Assembly (NCBI GenBank): GCA_035222895.1
Contig: JAVYIG010001831.1
Location: forward strand, 62,001-126,000
Reading direction: 5' to 3'
DNA length: 64,000 nucleotides
Origin: Strongylocentrotus droebachiensis
Lineage: Eukaryota; Echinodermata; Echinoidea; Camarodonta; Strongylocentrotidae
Shown: piece after piece, positions 54,777-64,000 of the stretch
How the letters are laid out: each line of letters begins with the position of its first letter
How positions within the stretch are numbered: the stretch's first letter is position 1
Translations under genes and position numbers: made by a program
Notes under the pieces: model-generated
What the model was told of the DNA's origin: nothing
What the model saw: only the letters and a program-made list of their open reading frames with translations
The model's database searches: none

Positions 54777-57555
54777 CCTATCCCTGTTTCTCTATCTCTG
54801 TCTCTCCCTGTCTCTCTCTCTCTCTTCTTGTCTGTCTCTCTCTCTTTTCCTATGGAATTGAAATGGCATTATAATTTATACGAAGTAGTCATAATAATTA
54901 TAGTTTTCATACTGCACTCTGATCGTATTCTCGCATTTTGTTTGATGTACCTGCACAATTCCTTTTACAAAACGATGTATTATGAATTTTAATACGTAAT
55001 TAATGTATAATCTATTAGACTGTAACAGGATGCCCATAGTCTGGTGCGTATATTAGTACATGTCAAATTAGAACATCTGCCATATGTTACTACAGTAAAA
55101 ACTACTCGCATACGTCATACATATGGCCTCCATTGAGTTCATGTTCATAGAATAGTCAAAGATCAAACTGCAAAATGCCTCGATAATACTATTCTCAGAA
55201 TAAACCCTGGAAAGAGAAGAGAATAGAATTAAAAAGTAAAATGTAAGGGACTGCAGTATAGCGTAGCAAACTTAGGATGATGACAAGACATGTATACAGT
55301 AGGTATGTTGTGGTTAGTGCAGATATCAGTGTGCAATATTGTGATTTACCCCCACATACATTTAATTTATGCATATGGTTATTCATACCTCTTGCACAAC
55401 ACAAGGCTGAACAGCATCCTCTAAAAAATTATATCATATGCTGGAGTACATGCATTAATCTGGGGATAGCTCCTTGGATGAACATACTAAGTAATGACCA
55501 AGCAGTATGACGACCATACAGCATGGTCTAAATGCCCATATTCTCTTCTCTAAGTTGTTCTCTTGGGATTCCATATCGCGTTCGCGCATCCATTTCTATC
55601 GCCTGTCGTACTAAATGTTACCACTTAAAGGGGAGGTCGAGTTTTGGTAAATGTGGAAATAATTTGCGCAATTTATCCTTCTTGTGTGCCAAATTTGAAG
55701 GATAATTTACAGTACCATTAGCAGACTAGTGTCATATAGAAAGGACTGATTTTAAAGTGCTCTGATATTTCACATAATAATATTATGACCAGGAATAATT
55801 CATAGTTTTGGACCAATTTTTGATGCTTTGTGTTTGTGTAGTCCCATGTATCCATATCTTTGTCCAGCGCTTTGTCGGAGTTTGTGATCTTTAGCAAGAG
55901 TTATGACTATAATATTTGAAACAAAAATCAGTTGCCAAATGCCTAAGTCCCACGTACTCATATATATGTCCGGTGCTTTTCACATTTGTAATTTCTAGTC
56001 AGCTTGTATTTATTTTGATAAATTTAGGACGTCATTATCACAATTGTTTCTATTAAAAAGACCACTACATAATCAGTCATTCAGATTAATTAAAAGCAAA
56101 TTTAGACATATTGTTTCACCGTTTGCAATTGTATGACCAGTAGGTCTACCCACATTGCTCTTTAAACATCAAGTACAGACTGGTATACCCTAGATACATG
56201 TCTACTATACAAGAATATCTATAACGGGGTGAGATTTGCCACTATTAGCCGTTTGGGATCCATATTACTGCCATATCTCACTCCAAGAGGGGGCGCTGAA
56301 CATGAAAATGTCAAGTTTTATCGATTCTACAGTGTAATGCCCGGACGACAAGACGATTTTAATAAGTCGCCAGACCATAATGGTTTCAAGGATCTGCAAG
56401 GATCTGTATCAAAATGGAAGCAATAAGACACAAAGTGTTCGTATTATGTTAGTATCGTTTTTCAAAATGAATCATTTTAGTTAAACACGTGGTTGAAAAT
56501 AAATTTAACCGAGAAGGGTCGATGATACAAATGACTACAAAAATTAAGTGTTTGAACTTTGATTTAAATAACTTACTGGTATATATTTTAGTAATTAATT
56601 TGCATCAGCTTGTAGATAATTTCCTTAAATACTTGGTTTGAAAGTTTAAAATATATGGTAAACGCCATCAGTGTTAGGAAGTCTAATTGTTGTCTCCAAA
56701 AGTATCAAATCTTCAAAAGATTTTGTCTTATCATCAACATCAATATTACTAGAAAACACTAAAATTTGGTGTTCAATTATTGATGGCGAAATATGTAATC
56801 TGAATATGCTGAGTAGAGCAAAGAGAGTTAATTAAACCACTTCCAATGGCACCTTTCACTTTGACTTTTTTTTTTCATTTCGGAAAATACATGTTCTTTA
56901 ATCCAGCTTATAGCAGTGCCAGCCTTGTGTAATTTCGGGCTTAAGCTACGTCACGAGACATTATGTTTTCTCAAACTTCCAAAAGGCCTTTCCACAAGAA
57001 CAGGATTCCTTGCCTTTCCCCCGACGTCGAATCATTTAAGAGAGCATCAATTTACCAAATGGACGTAGACAATCTTGCCTCGATGCATTAACAAATTGCC
57101 AATGCAATTAGCGTCTGTTTGTCATTTATTTCTGTCTGGGAATTAGATCTCTACCCTCTGATGTGCATTTGAAAGAAGCATTGAGCCTTCCTTCTTTTAA
57201 CCCTCTGTAAAATGGAAATGACAAGGCACATTAATCGTTTCTCTAATATAAATGTACATTTACAGGCAAACCATTTTACAAAGCAATTACATTATGGGTT
57301 GATTTTAAGTATTCTGAAAGTTTAAGTTAATACAAATTTTGAAAAGTAGATAACATAAAAAAATATGATGTCTGTAAAACACAGATTGTTTTAAAAAATA
57401 AATTGTATTTACGTTATTGTTGATGAATACCTCGAAAGAGGATAAAGTACCAAATCAATCATTGAAATCATTGAAATTAAAAAATGCAAAACTCTCAATT
57501 TTTTAAAATGAAATATAAACAATTTCTGTTAAACAAGTATAAAAATCAGTATCAA
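53032..57555. other. AT-rich stretch without confirmed gene
   Basis: It contains the (CT)n tract at 54733-54850. Immediately after the possible MITE, 53032-53133 encodes YLLEDLKRKTHTESQIDQLL followed by a stop, but lacks a supported exon structure. A short diverged copy of the 57.9-58.2 kb repeat is at about 57140-57260. ORFs at 55277-55510 and 56229-56426 have no recognised features. Confidence 0.4.
54733..54850. repeat. (CT)n pyrimidine tract
   Basis: A CT core at about 54736-54775, then imperfect CT/CCCT/TGTCTC repeats. Confidence 0.95.
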
Positions 57556-57559
57556 TAGT

Positions 57560-57872
57560 ATGGGATTTTTTTTGACATTTTTGTTATACTCTTATCTTGT
57601 ATGATAGTAAGTTTTAATATGTTCTTTGTTTTTTGTTCTTTTCTTTTGGTCTCGTTTTCCTGTATGTGTGTTTTTAGGGGTAGGCTTTTATATAAGGAAC
57701 TTCACTCCTTTTTGCCTATCCCAAATGCTCTTATAAATTGCCATTGTATTTCTTATCACTTTCTTGTGTTTTTTTTTAATTTTTATATAACTCCATTCTG
57801 TATTTGTATGTTTTAAATGTTTTTTTTTTTATATATGAAGAGTGTTGAATAAACTTTGAATTGAATTGAATT
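57560..57872 (+). mobile_element. Non-LTR-type retroelement 3' end with (TTGAA)n tail
   Basis: T-rich sequence containing GGGGTAGGCTTTTATATAAGGAAC and ACTCCTTTTTGCCTATCCCA, then a T run and GTGTTGAATAAACTTTGAATTGAATTGAATTG. The GAATAAA followed by TTGAA-type pentamers is characteristic of LINE 3' ends in echinoderm-like genomes (recalled, not searched). The 71-codon ORF inside is low-complexity. Confidence 0.6.
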
Positions 57873-57879
57873 GTCAAAC

Positions 57880-58195
57880 TATGTACGAGCCTAAATCTGT
57901 TTATTAAATAAGATTTGTACCCTCGAGACGAAATAACACAGCCCTCCTTTTCTTACATTTCTGTAAAGTGGAAATCATAAAGATATTTCAATCGTTTACG
58001 AACCAAATCGAGGCCTAATATTTATTTAGATAAAATCTGTATCCTTTAGTAGATACGAAATTATATAGACCTCCCTTTTGACCACTCTCTAAAACATTTA
58101 AGGAATATATCAATCATTTAAAAAGTGTACGAGGCCTAATCTCTGTTTAGGGCAAACTCTGATAGGAATGTTAAGCTTCATACGACATACGATAG
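57880..58195. repeat. Degenerate tandem array, about 2.5-3 units of 120-127 bp
   Basis: GTACGAGCCTAAATCTGTTTA (about 57881) recurs as CGAGGCCTAATATTTATTTA (about 58009) and CGAGGCCTAATCTCTGTTTA (about 58130). Internal GATTTGTACCCTC, AGACGAAAT, CTCCYTTT and ATCAATCGTTTA blocks also repeat. Confidence 0.8.
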
Positions 58196-58256
58196 CATAA
58201 CCCGCCTGTGTTATGATCTGGATTCACAGAAGCTATGCCAGTCTACTCGTATGTGT

Positions 58257-58428
58257 GTGGTCCACACTGGCACCTTCCCCGTGAAAGTCGAACACCTGCG
58301 TGGTGCAACGTTGAAACCTATCACAGGAAGACAGCGACAGGGCGTTCCCGCTTTCGCACTCCTACCACCACGTCCACACGCCCCTCTGTTAATATGGCGC
58401 CTGCCTGAAAGCGGCGACAGTGTGAACT
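58257..58428. mobile_element. Possible MITE with TCCACACTGGCACC / GGCGACAGTGTGAA ends
   Basis: A GC-rich block of about 170 bp in AT-rich DNA. TCCACACTGGCACC at 58261 is an imperfect inverse of GGCGACAGTGTGAA at about 58413-58425. CTCGTA occurs just outside both sides but not symmetrically. The 60-codon ORF inside has no domain. A CAGTGTGAA-type tip would suit a hAT-like element. Confidence 0.35.
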
Positions 58429-58435
58429 CGTAATT

Positions 58436-59100
58436 CGCGCGCCAAACGAAGATTTACATGTATATTAAAGTCTTCTTAGCCATACTTTCGACCTTGACCT
58501 ACCCCATACATAGATATAATACAATTATATCCCATTACTAACACGATGAACGATTGTCGAACATACATAACTTCATGGCCGTAACGACGCAGGGGGCTAT
58601 TATGAGCTGGTGTTAAAGGTTGCGGTCACCTTACCTTAGGCAAGGATGCATTGCACTTTTTCGACCATGAGATTCATATTTGGTTCGATTTTTTTTTCTT
58701 CTCACTATCAGCAAATCTACGAACAATAAGATTAGAAATGTGATTAGCATATTTATTAGCTATTATTAATATAGTATATTTACATTCATATTATATTAAT
58801 GCTGTAAAGAGCTTTGAAACCTTTGTTCAAGCGTTTTATAAATACTATGATACATGTATATTATCATGATTTTAAGCATGGCAAGATTTAATATTTATAT
58901 TGCGTTCTCTTGTTCTCCTAAAACTCAAAGAAAACCACTACAATATCGGTTTAAATGATGTTTTAAATAATTTCACTCAAAATGTTAAAATAGCAATGAT
59001 ATTGATGTTGTTTTATTTTAAGGATGACAAAACATTTGCCTTTCAGACTATTTGACAAGGTTTTTCTTCTATAGGCGTATGTTGTCGTAAATCTGAAACA
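58436..59100. other. AT-rich non-coding stretch with retroelement-like tail
   Basis: At about 58800-58850, TGCTGTAAAGAGCTTTGAAACC and CAAGCGTTTTATAAATACTA resemble the GTAAAGCGCT...GCGCTATATAAAT tails elsewhere in the window. No gene recognised. Confidence 0.45.
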
Positions 59101-59450
59101 TGCATTCGACATCTGGCATAATAGTTTTCCACTCCACCGTTGAGTTAGGACGTAAAAATTACCTTTATTTCAAACATATACACCATTTTTATTAATGCCT
59201 TAAGGCGTTATTACTATCACATTAATATATCTGTTCAGAAACTGACAAAATGTATCTCTTCTCAATTATATATCAATGACAAAAGACTAATATTTCTGAC
59301 CACACAGGCATTCTGTTTGTTGAGTATTTCCTCGTTATCCCATTAGTATGCCTTCTCGGAAACTAACAAAACGTGTCCACACTCCATCATTAATTAAGGA
59401 CACAAAAGCAGAATGTCATTTCAAATATATTCGTCCGCAGAATGAAGGCT
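59100..59450. repeat. Degenerate tandem repeat, units about 105-121 bp
   Basis: CATTAATATATCTGTTCAGA with following AACTGACAAAATGTATCTC (about 59220) pairs with CATTAGTATGCCTTCTCGGA and AACTAACAAAACGTGTCCA (about 59341). A more diverged copy starts near 59116. Both main copies end in GACAAAAG- or GACACAAAAG-like sequence. Confidence 0.65.
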
Positions 59451-59894
59451 ATAATACATGTAATATGTTACGGAGCTGTCAGAATGAATAATTGTGAATT
59501 ATTATCATATCTGGTGAAATGATTTTCAATATCCTCCTAACAGGAAATGCCTCTGAAATCAAATTGGTCGTTATATGCGAATGTTATATCAATCATAACT
59601 TTTCCGACTCAAATTTCTCGTGTATGCAAATGAACAAAATGACAAATTTGCCCAAGAAAATTAAGGTAATAATGGTAATATGAACATGTAGTTTGAAACG
59701 AATTATCAATATATTCGTAAATAAGGAAGGATGTGAATGTTGTATTCATTCCATTAAGATTAAGAAATTATATTTGATATAAACAGACGCGTTCTGTGAA
59801 CATACATGGTGGTTATCCACTTATCCGGACAGGTCATATCAAAGTGTAATTTGAACAAATTCGCCTGCAACATCTCATGAAATTTACGTATGAG

Positions 59895-60112
59895 CTTTCC
59901 AGTCAGGCGCCATTTGACAGACGCTTAAATAAAATGCTGAGCAAACTGTGATGACTTTCGCATCCTACGGTGTACCCATTTAACACTTGGGTGTAGAGAA
60001 GCAATTGAGATAAAAATGGGTTGCGTGAGGGCATAAGAGCCGTGCAGGGAGTGGAACCCACGACCTTCGCATCTTCAGCCAAGTGATTAAACCACTAGAC
60101 TACGAAACATTT
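59895..60112. repeat. Dispersed repeat copy (retroelement-derived)
   Basis: It shares CCAGTCAGGCGCCATTTGAC and following AGACGCT..ATGCTGAGCAAACT with 29733-29785, and GTACCCATTTAACACTTGGG with 43785-43810. It ends GTGGAACCCACGACCTTCGC..ACCACTAGACTACGA. Non-coding. Confidence 0.65.
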
Positions 60113-61560
60113 GCATGCTGAGGGCTATTTCAAAATATGTCGTCTTTCACCTTTAAAGATAAACTTTAGTACTGGTAATGCGATTGCATTGTGAAAGAAA
60201 AGGTGTTGGAATGATCAGAAACAGTTGATCATGTAGCAAGTAAGTATTGCAAGGTTCTGGAGTCATCAAAATCATAATAAATTTGACCGAGTCTTGGTAA
60301 AGTAACAAGCACTGTACACAGAAAGCTATATGTGGGAAAACACACATGGTGTCGGGGCTAGTACTACCTTGATTTCCTTGTCTTGTTATGCTCATTACTC
60401 AGCCAGTATACATTTTCTTCAAAAATTGTTTGGCACATGTCATTTATTTGTAATCTTGAACATTTAGTGTAAGTTTCGTTTGATTCGGTGAGAATTATTT
60501 TTTTTTTTTTACCAGAACTGGAGTTTATCTTTAACTTCAGATTCATTTTAGAGAAACCAAACATATTTAGAAGATATCTCTGTCATAAAGTAGAATTTTT
60601 AGTATCAGGTAGTATACTCTCAAATTACAAAAATTACAAGATTGCGTGGATCTTACAACTATACCCCCCCTCCCTCTAAAAGAAAACAAATGACTCACAA
60701 AAAGTACGGTGCTTCACGTCTTCTCTCGGTGTTCTTCAAAGAGGATTCCACTGCCAAGCCAATCGTTTCAGTAAACTGTTCGGCGCATCAAAGGATTTGG
60801 TCTACTTACCTTTTCGATTAAGGGAAAAACAGGGACTTCGGTAATTTGAACAAGGCCCCTACGCAAACAACCTGAATATTTAAGTCAACAAGCTTTATGC
60901 AGGTTATTCGTGATAAACAGTGTAAATCGTGATGGTGCCGCATAATCATGACGTCGATTCTCTAGCTTTACAGCAGGCCCGCAATTTCCTGGTATTGATA
61001 TTTTAGTCATGTAATACAAACTTACACATTTTGTTAATTTTTTAAAACGAAAGTTGTCACAAACACTTCCTTCAAAAGTCTAGAGTTATCGCTTTCCAAA
61101 TCAAATGCTTTAGCTATGCGTGCTTTTTGCATATGAAGTAGCATTAAACATGAGAATCACAGATAATTTCAAGGATCAACTCAAAGGCATGTCGATTCCT
61201 TAATGTGTATTACATAGAAATGATGTCTGGATAACGTGATACGTCACTGAAAAGATGATTTAAGATGATTTTGTTTTTCTTCAAAAAAAGTAATTCGCTT
61301 GTTTTATGTATTCGAACCATCCGTTTACGTATATGTTTGACCTTGCATTTTCCTAATCGTACCTCTTGTATTCCACGGTTTAATATGTTTCCCTGCCTCA
61401 CGAATATATCTATGCCAATCCTTAGTTTCCCATCACCACAATGTTATAAATTGGGAGTCACTCAGCAGGCAAACCACGTCGCCTCTCATTTATATGCCAT
61501 CCAGTTTCGATGATTGGTGAATGAGAGATAGTGACTGCTTAAACTAGAAAAAGATTACTC
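60113..61560. other. AT-rich non-coding stretch
   Basis: No gene recognised. ORFs of 60-90 codons on both strands lack domains and splice support. Confidence 0.45.
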
Positions 61561-61569
61561 TGTTCCCAG

Positions 61570-62700
61570 ACTACATGACACCCTTGATCTTGAGAGAAAG
61601 TAGCACTTTCGAAGGTCGAATCACTTCCATTTTGTGCCTCCGTCGCAATGATGAGGGGCGGGTTCAAGCGTGGGAGGGGGGGGGGGGTGAGGGGATATAA
61701 GGGAAGGGACATGCCCACCCCATTATCTGGATACCAGCATTGTACTTGAAAGAAAGTACCACTTTCGAAGGTCGCTCACTTCCCATTTGGTGGATTCTTC
61801 ACAATGATGAGGGGCTGATTCTAGATCGGAAGGGGCGGAGGGGGACATAGAGGCGCATATTCCCATCCCATAGGTCTGCGTAAAATCAATTGACTCGGGA
61901 GAAAGCAACACTTTTGAAGGTCGATTCACTTCCAATTTCTTGCATTCACCGCAATGATCAGGTGCGCGGTAGGGATAAGGAGGAGAGGGAGGGGAAAAGG
62001 AGGGGGGGGGGGCAATATGTCTGCGTGGCACCCTTGGTCTTGGGAGAAAATACAATTTTCGAAGGACGAATCGCTTCCCTTCTCTTGTATTCATTGTAAT
62101 GATGAGGAGCGGATTCAAGCTAGGATGGGGCGAAATGCACACGCCCACCCCATAATAGGCCCGGGTTACATCATTGGACTCGGGTGAAAGTACCAATTTC
62201 GAAGGTCGAATCACTTCCAATTTCGTGCATTCATTGCACTGATCAGGTGCGTGGGATGGATATAGGAGAAGAGAAGGGGACAAGGGAGACTATTATGTCT
62301 GCATAGCTCCCTTGCATCGCTTGGTCTTGGGAGAAAATACCATTTTCGAAGGACGAATCACTTCCTATCTCTTGTATTTATTGCAATGGTGAGGGGCGGA
62401 TTCAAGCTTGGGAGGGGGCGAAAGGCATGCGCCCACCCAAAGGTCCACATAACATCATTGGACTCGGGGAAAAAGCACCAATTTCGAAGGTCGAATCACT
62501 TCCAATTTCATGCATTCATCGCAACGATCAGGGGCTTGGGAGGGGAAGGGAGGAGGGGGACAAGGGGGATATTCCTACCAATAATCTCCATATCACCCCT
62601 GGTCTTTGGAGAAAGTACGACTTTAAAAGGACGAAACACTTTCCATCTCTTGCAACGATGAGAGGCGGATTCAATCGTGGGAGGGAGAGGAGGCAAAGGG
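61570..62700. repeat. Satellite-like tandem array, 8 units of about 145 bp in alternating A/B types
   Basis: The conserved core CTTGGGAGAAAGTACCATTT followed by CGAAGGTCGAATCACTTCC starts near 61591, 61747, 61893, 62038, 62179, 62325, 62463 and 62605. From the third unit on, two types alternate. Type A has GACTCGGG, AGGTCGA and TGCATTCAT..GCAATGATCAGG. Type B has GGTCTTGG, AGGACGAA and CTTGTATT..GCAATGATGAGG. This gives a higher-order period of about 285 bp. G-rich stretches separate units. ORFs on both strands (for example 61723-62283) are read through repeats. Confidence 0.92.
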
Positions 62701-62704
62701 ACAT

Positions 62705-64000
62705 ACGTCCACTTTAGGGGACATACACACGCACCCGTTTAGCGTATATTCTAGGTGTACGACAGTACCCATGCATTTAACCCATGACAACCATGTCTAG
62801 ATTATGTCATCATTGTACCTTTTTGACGGTTGCTATATCATGTGATGTGCAATGCTTTCGTAATTACCGAACGTCTGTGTTGAAAGAAAGGCCCCCAATT
62901 AAATACTACATCCTCCTAGAGCGAGTTTGTGAACGAAAGGGACTAAATAAAAGGAAGAACAAAATTGAACACACTTGAACCCCTCCCGAAAATGGTCCTG
63001 GATACGCGACAGCTGATAAATAACGTCGTGTCCTGAAACCAAGAGGCTGTCAGTTCTCATCTGGTTGCGATCCGTATGGAATGAAATGGAAAATTGCTCG
63101 GCTCGTGCGACTTTTTGATATTGTTATGTCAAAATTACTCTCCGTCCGAGTCTGTCGAACGTTTTGGCTATTGCGCGGGGGCGTGTAACGGGCGGATAGG
63201 AATAATATTTGAATTGAAGGTGATTTTCTTGGAGGGGTCGAAAAGGTATCCAAAGTAGAATGCTCCGTGTTGTATATTGGTGATTTTATTGACCCCAATT
63301 CTTCATGTATATTCACGGCATCCATATCACAGATTGGTCAACGTCTTTAAACTTGTACAGTGTTTTGCCGCTAAAATGGAGTTTTTTCTTACTTGTCATT
63401 TAAAAGTTGAGGGGGAGGTGAGGTTTCACCCTATAACTGGAAGTGTTATTAAAATGCCACTTTAAGTAACTGTTCTACTTTAAAATAGTTTGGGAGCAGA
63501 TCTCCACCCCTGCTGAAGATGCTGCTGCGTGTAAGGCCTACCTCATTCAATTGTACTGTAGCTCGAGGACTTATATTGATTACGTGATAGCAATGACAAA
63601 GTCAATGATGTCAAATTCAGTTTTTAAAAAGCTGCTTAAAGCTGTACTTCAAATACATGCAAAGGCGCAGGATATGCGTTATGTGTTAAATGTCTTTCTC
63701 TTGTATTTATCCAGGCAAGGATGTGATTCTGCACTTTTTTTCCATGCTTCGTCTGTGTAGAATAAGAGAAGAAGACACTAGGGAATCAATTGAAGAATAT
63801 TGGTACCATTCTGCCATATAATATGTGACAGGCTATCAGAGTATTACGAGCTAATTATTGATCATGCCTTCTCATTGCCATGGCAACCGGGAACAGGCGA
63901 TTATAATCCATCTTTGAACCGTTACAATCATGTCGCACCCTGGAGAGAAAGCAAAGGGAGGGAAACTTTAGAAGACAAGAAAACAAATGGAAATGAAAGA
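62705..64000. other. Right-edge stretch without recognised gene
   Basis: ORFs of 60-91 codons (62784-62978, 63050-63325, 63551-63760) show no recognised motif. Exons of a gene continuing to the right cannot be excluded. Confidence 0.4.

Noticed and set aside
61723-62283. A 186-codon minus-strand ORF with repeated SNQ/CTKLEV-like blocks
   Set aside because: The protein repeats simply mirror the 145-bp satellite units; opposite-strand ORFs exist in the same units.
61570-62700. CRISPR-like regular spacing of a 40-bp conserved core
   Set aside because: The intervening sequence is itself repeated and the context is eukaryotic, so this is a tandem satellite rather than a CRISPR array.

Overview
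The window looks like nuclear DNA from an invertebrate deuterostome, most likely an echinoderm such as a sea urchin. The evidence is AT-rich sequence, short exons with GT/AG introns, long (GA)n, (CT)n, (GT)n and poly(G) runs, non-LTR-like tails ending in TTGAA repeats, and many small inverted-repeat elements. The species call is inference. No prokaryotic operon, CRISPR array, rRNA or intact autonomous transposon was seen.

Only two protein-coding genes can be supported, both on the + strand in the first 12 kb. Positions 198-472 hold the last coding exon of a torsin-type AAA+ ATPase; the rest of that gene lies left of the window. About 3.9 kb downstream, a complete seven-exon gene (coding span 4374-11473, 294 codons) encodes a phytanoyl-CoA-dioxygenase-superfamily Fe(II)/2-oxoglutarate oxygenase, of the kind often annotated 'L-proline trans-4-hydroxylase-like' in marine invertebrates. 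All six introns obey GT/AG, all phases agree, and the H-x-D...H...R active site (H123, D125, H212, R223) is complete. Nothing in the sequence suggests that the two genes work together.

From about 12 kb to the right edge (about 52 kb) no gene could be confirmed. One 58-nt spliced-looking exon (50726-50783) and a 63-codon ORF with a signal-peptide-like start (14963-15154) are weak candidates. This stretch holds at least ten short terminal-inverted-repeat elements (MITE or foldback type) with clearly different ends. Some have plausible TA or TTAA target duplications, and at least one is nested inside another. It also holds 3' tails of non-LTR-like retroelements and several old degenerate tandem arrays.

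The most distinctive repeats are an 11-bp minisatellite at 46841-47528 whose + strand is almost free of A, an alternating A/B satellite at about 61570-62700, and an alternating long/short hairpin-containing array inside intron 5 of the oxygenase gene (8597-9180).

No wholly new biological system is claimed. The best leads are the inverted-repeat elements, the minisatellite, the strand bias of the poly(G) runs, and the foldback element just upstream of the oxygenase start codon. Coordinates and repeat counts were read by eye, so array edges are approximate.
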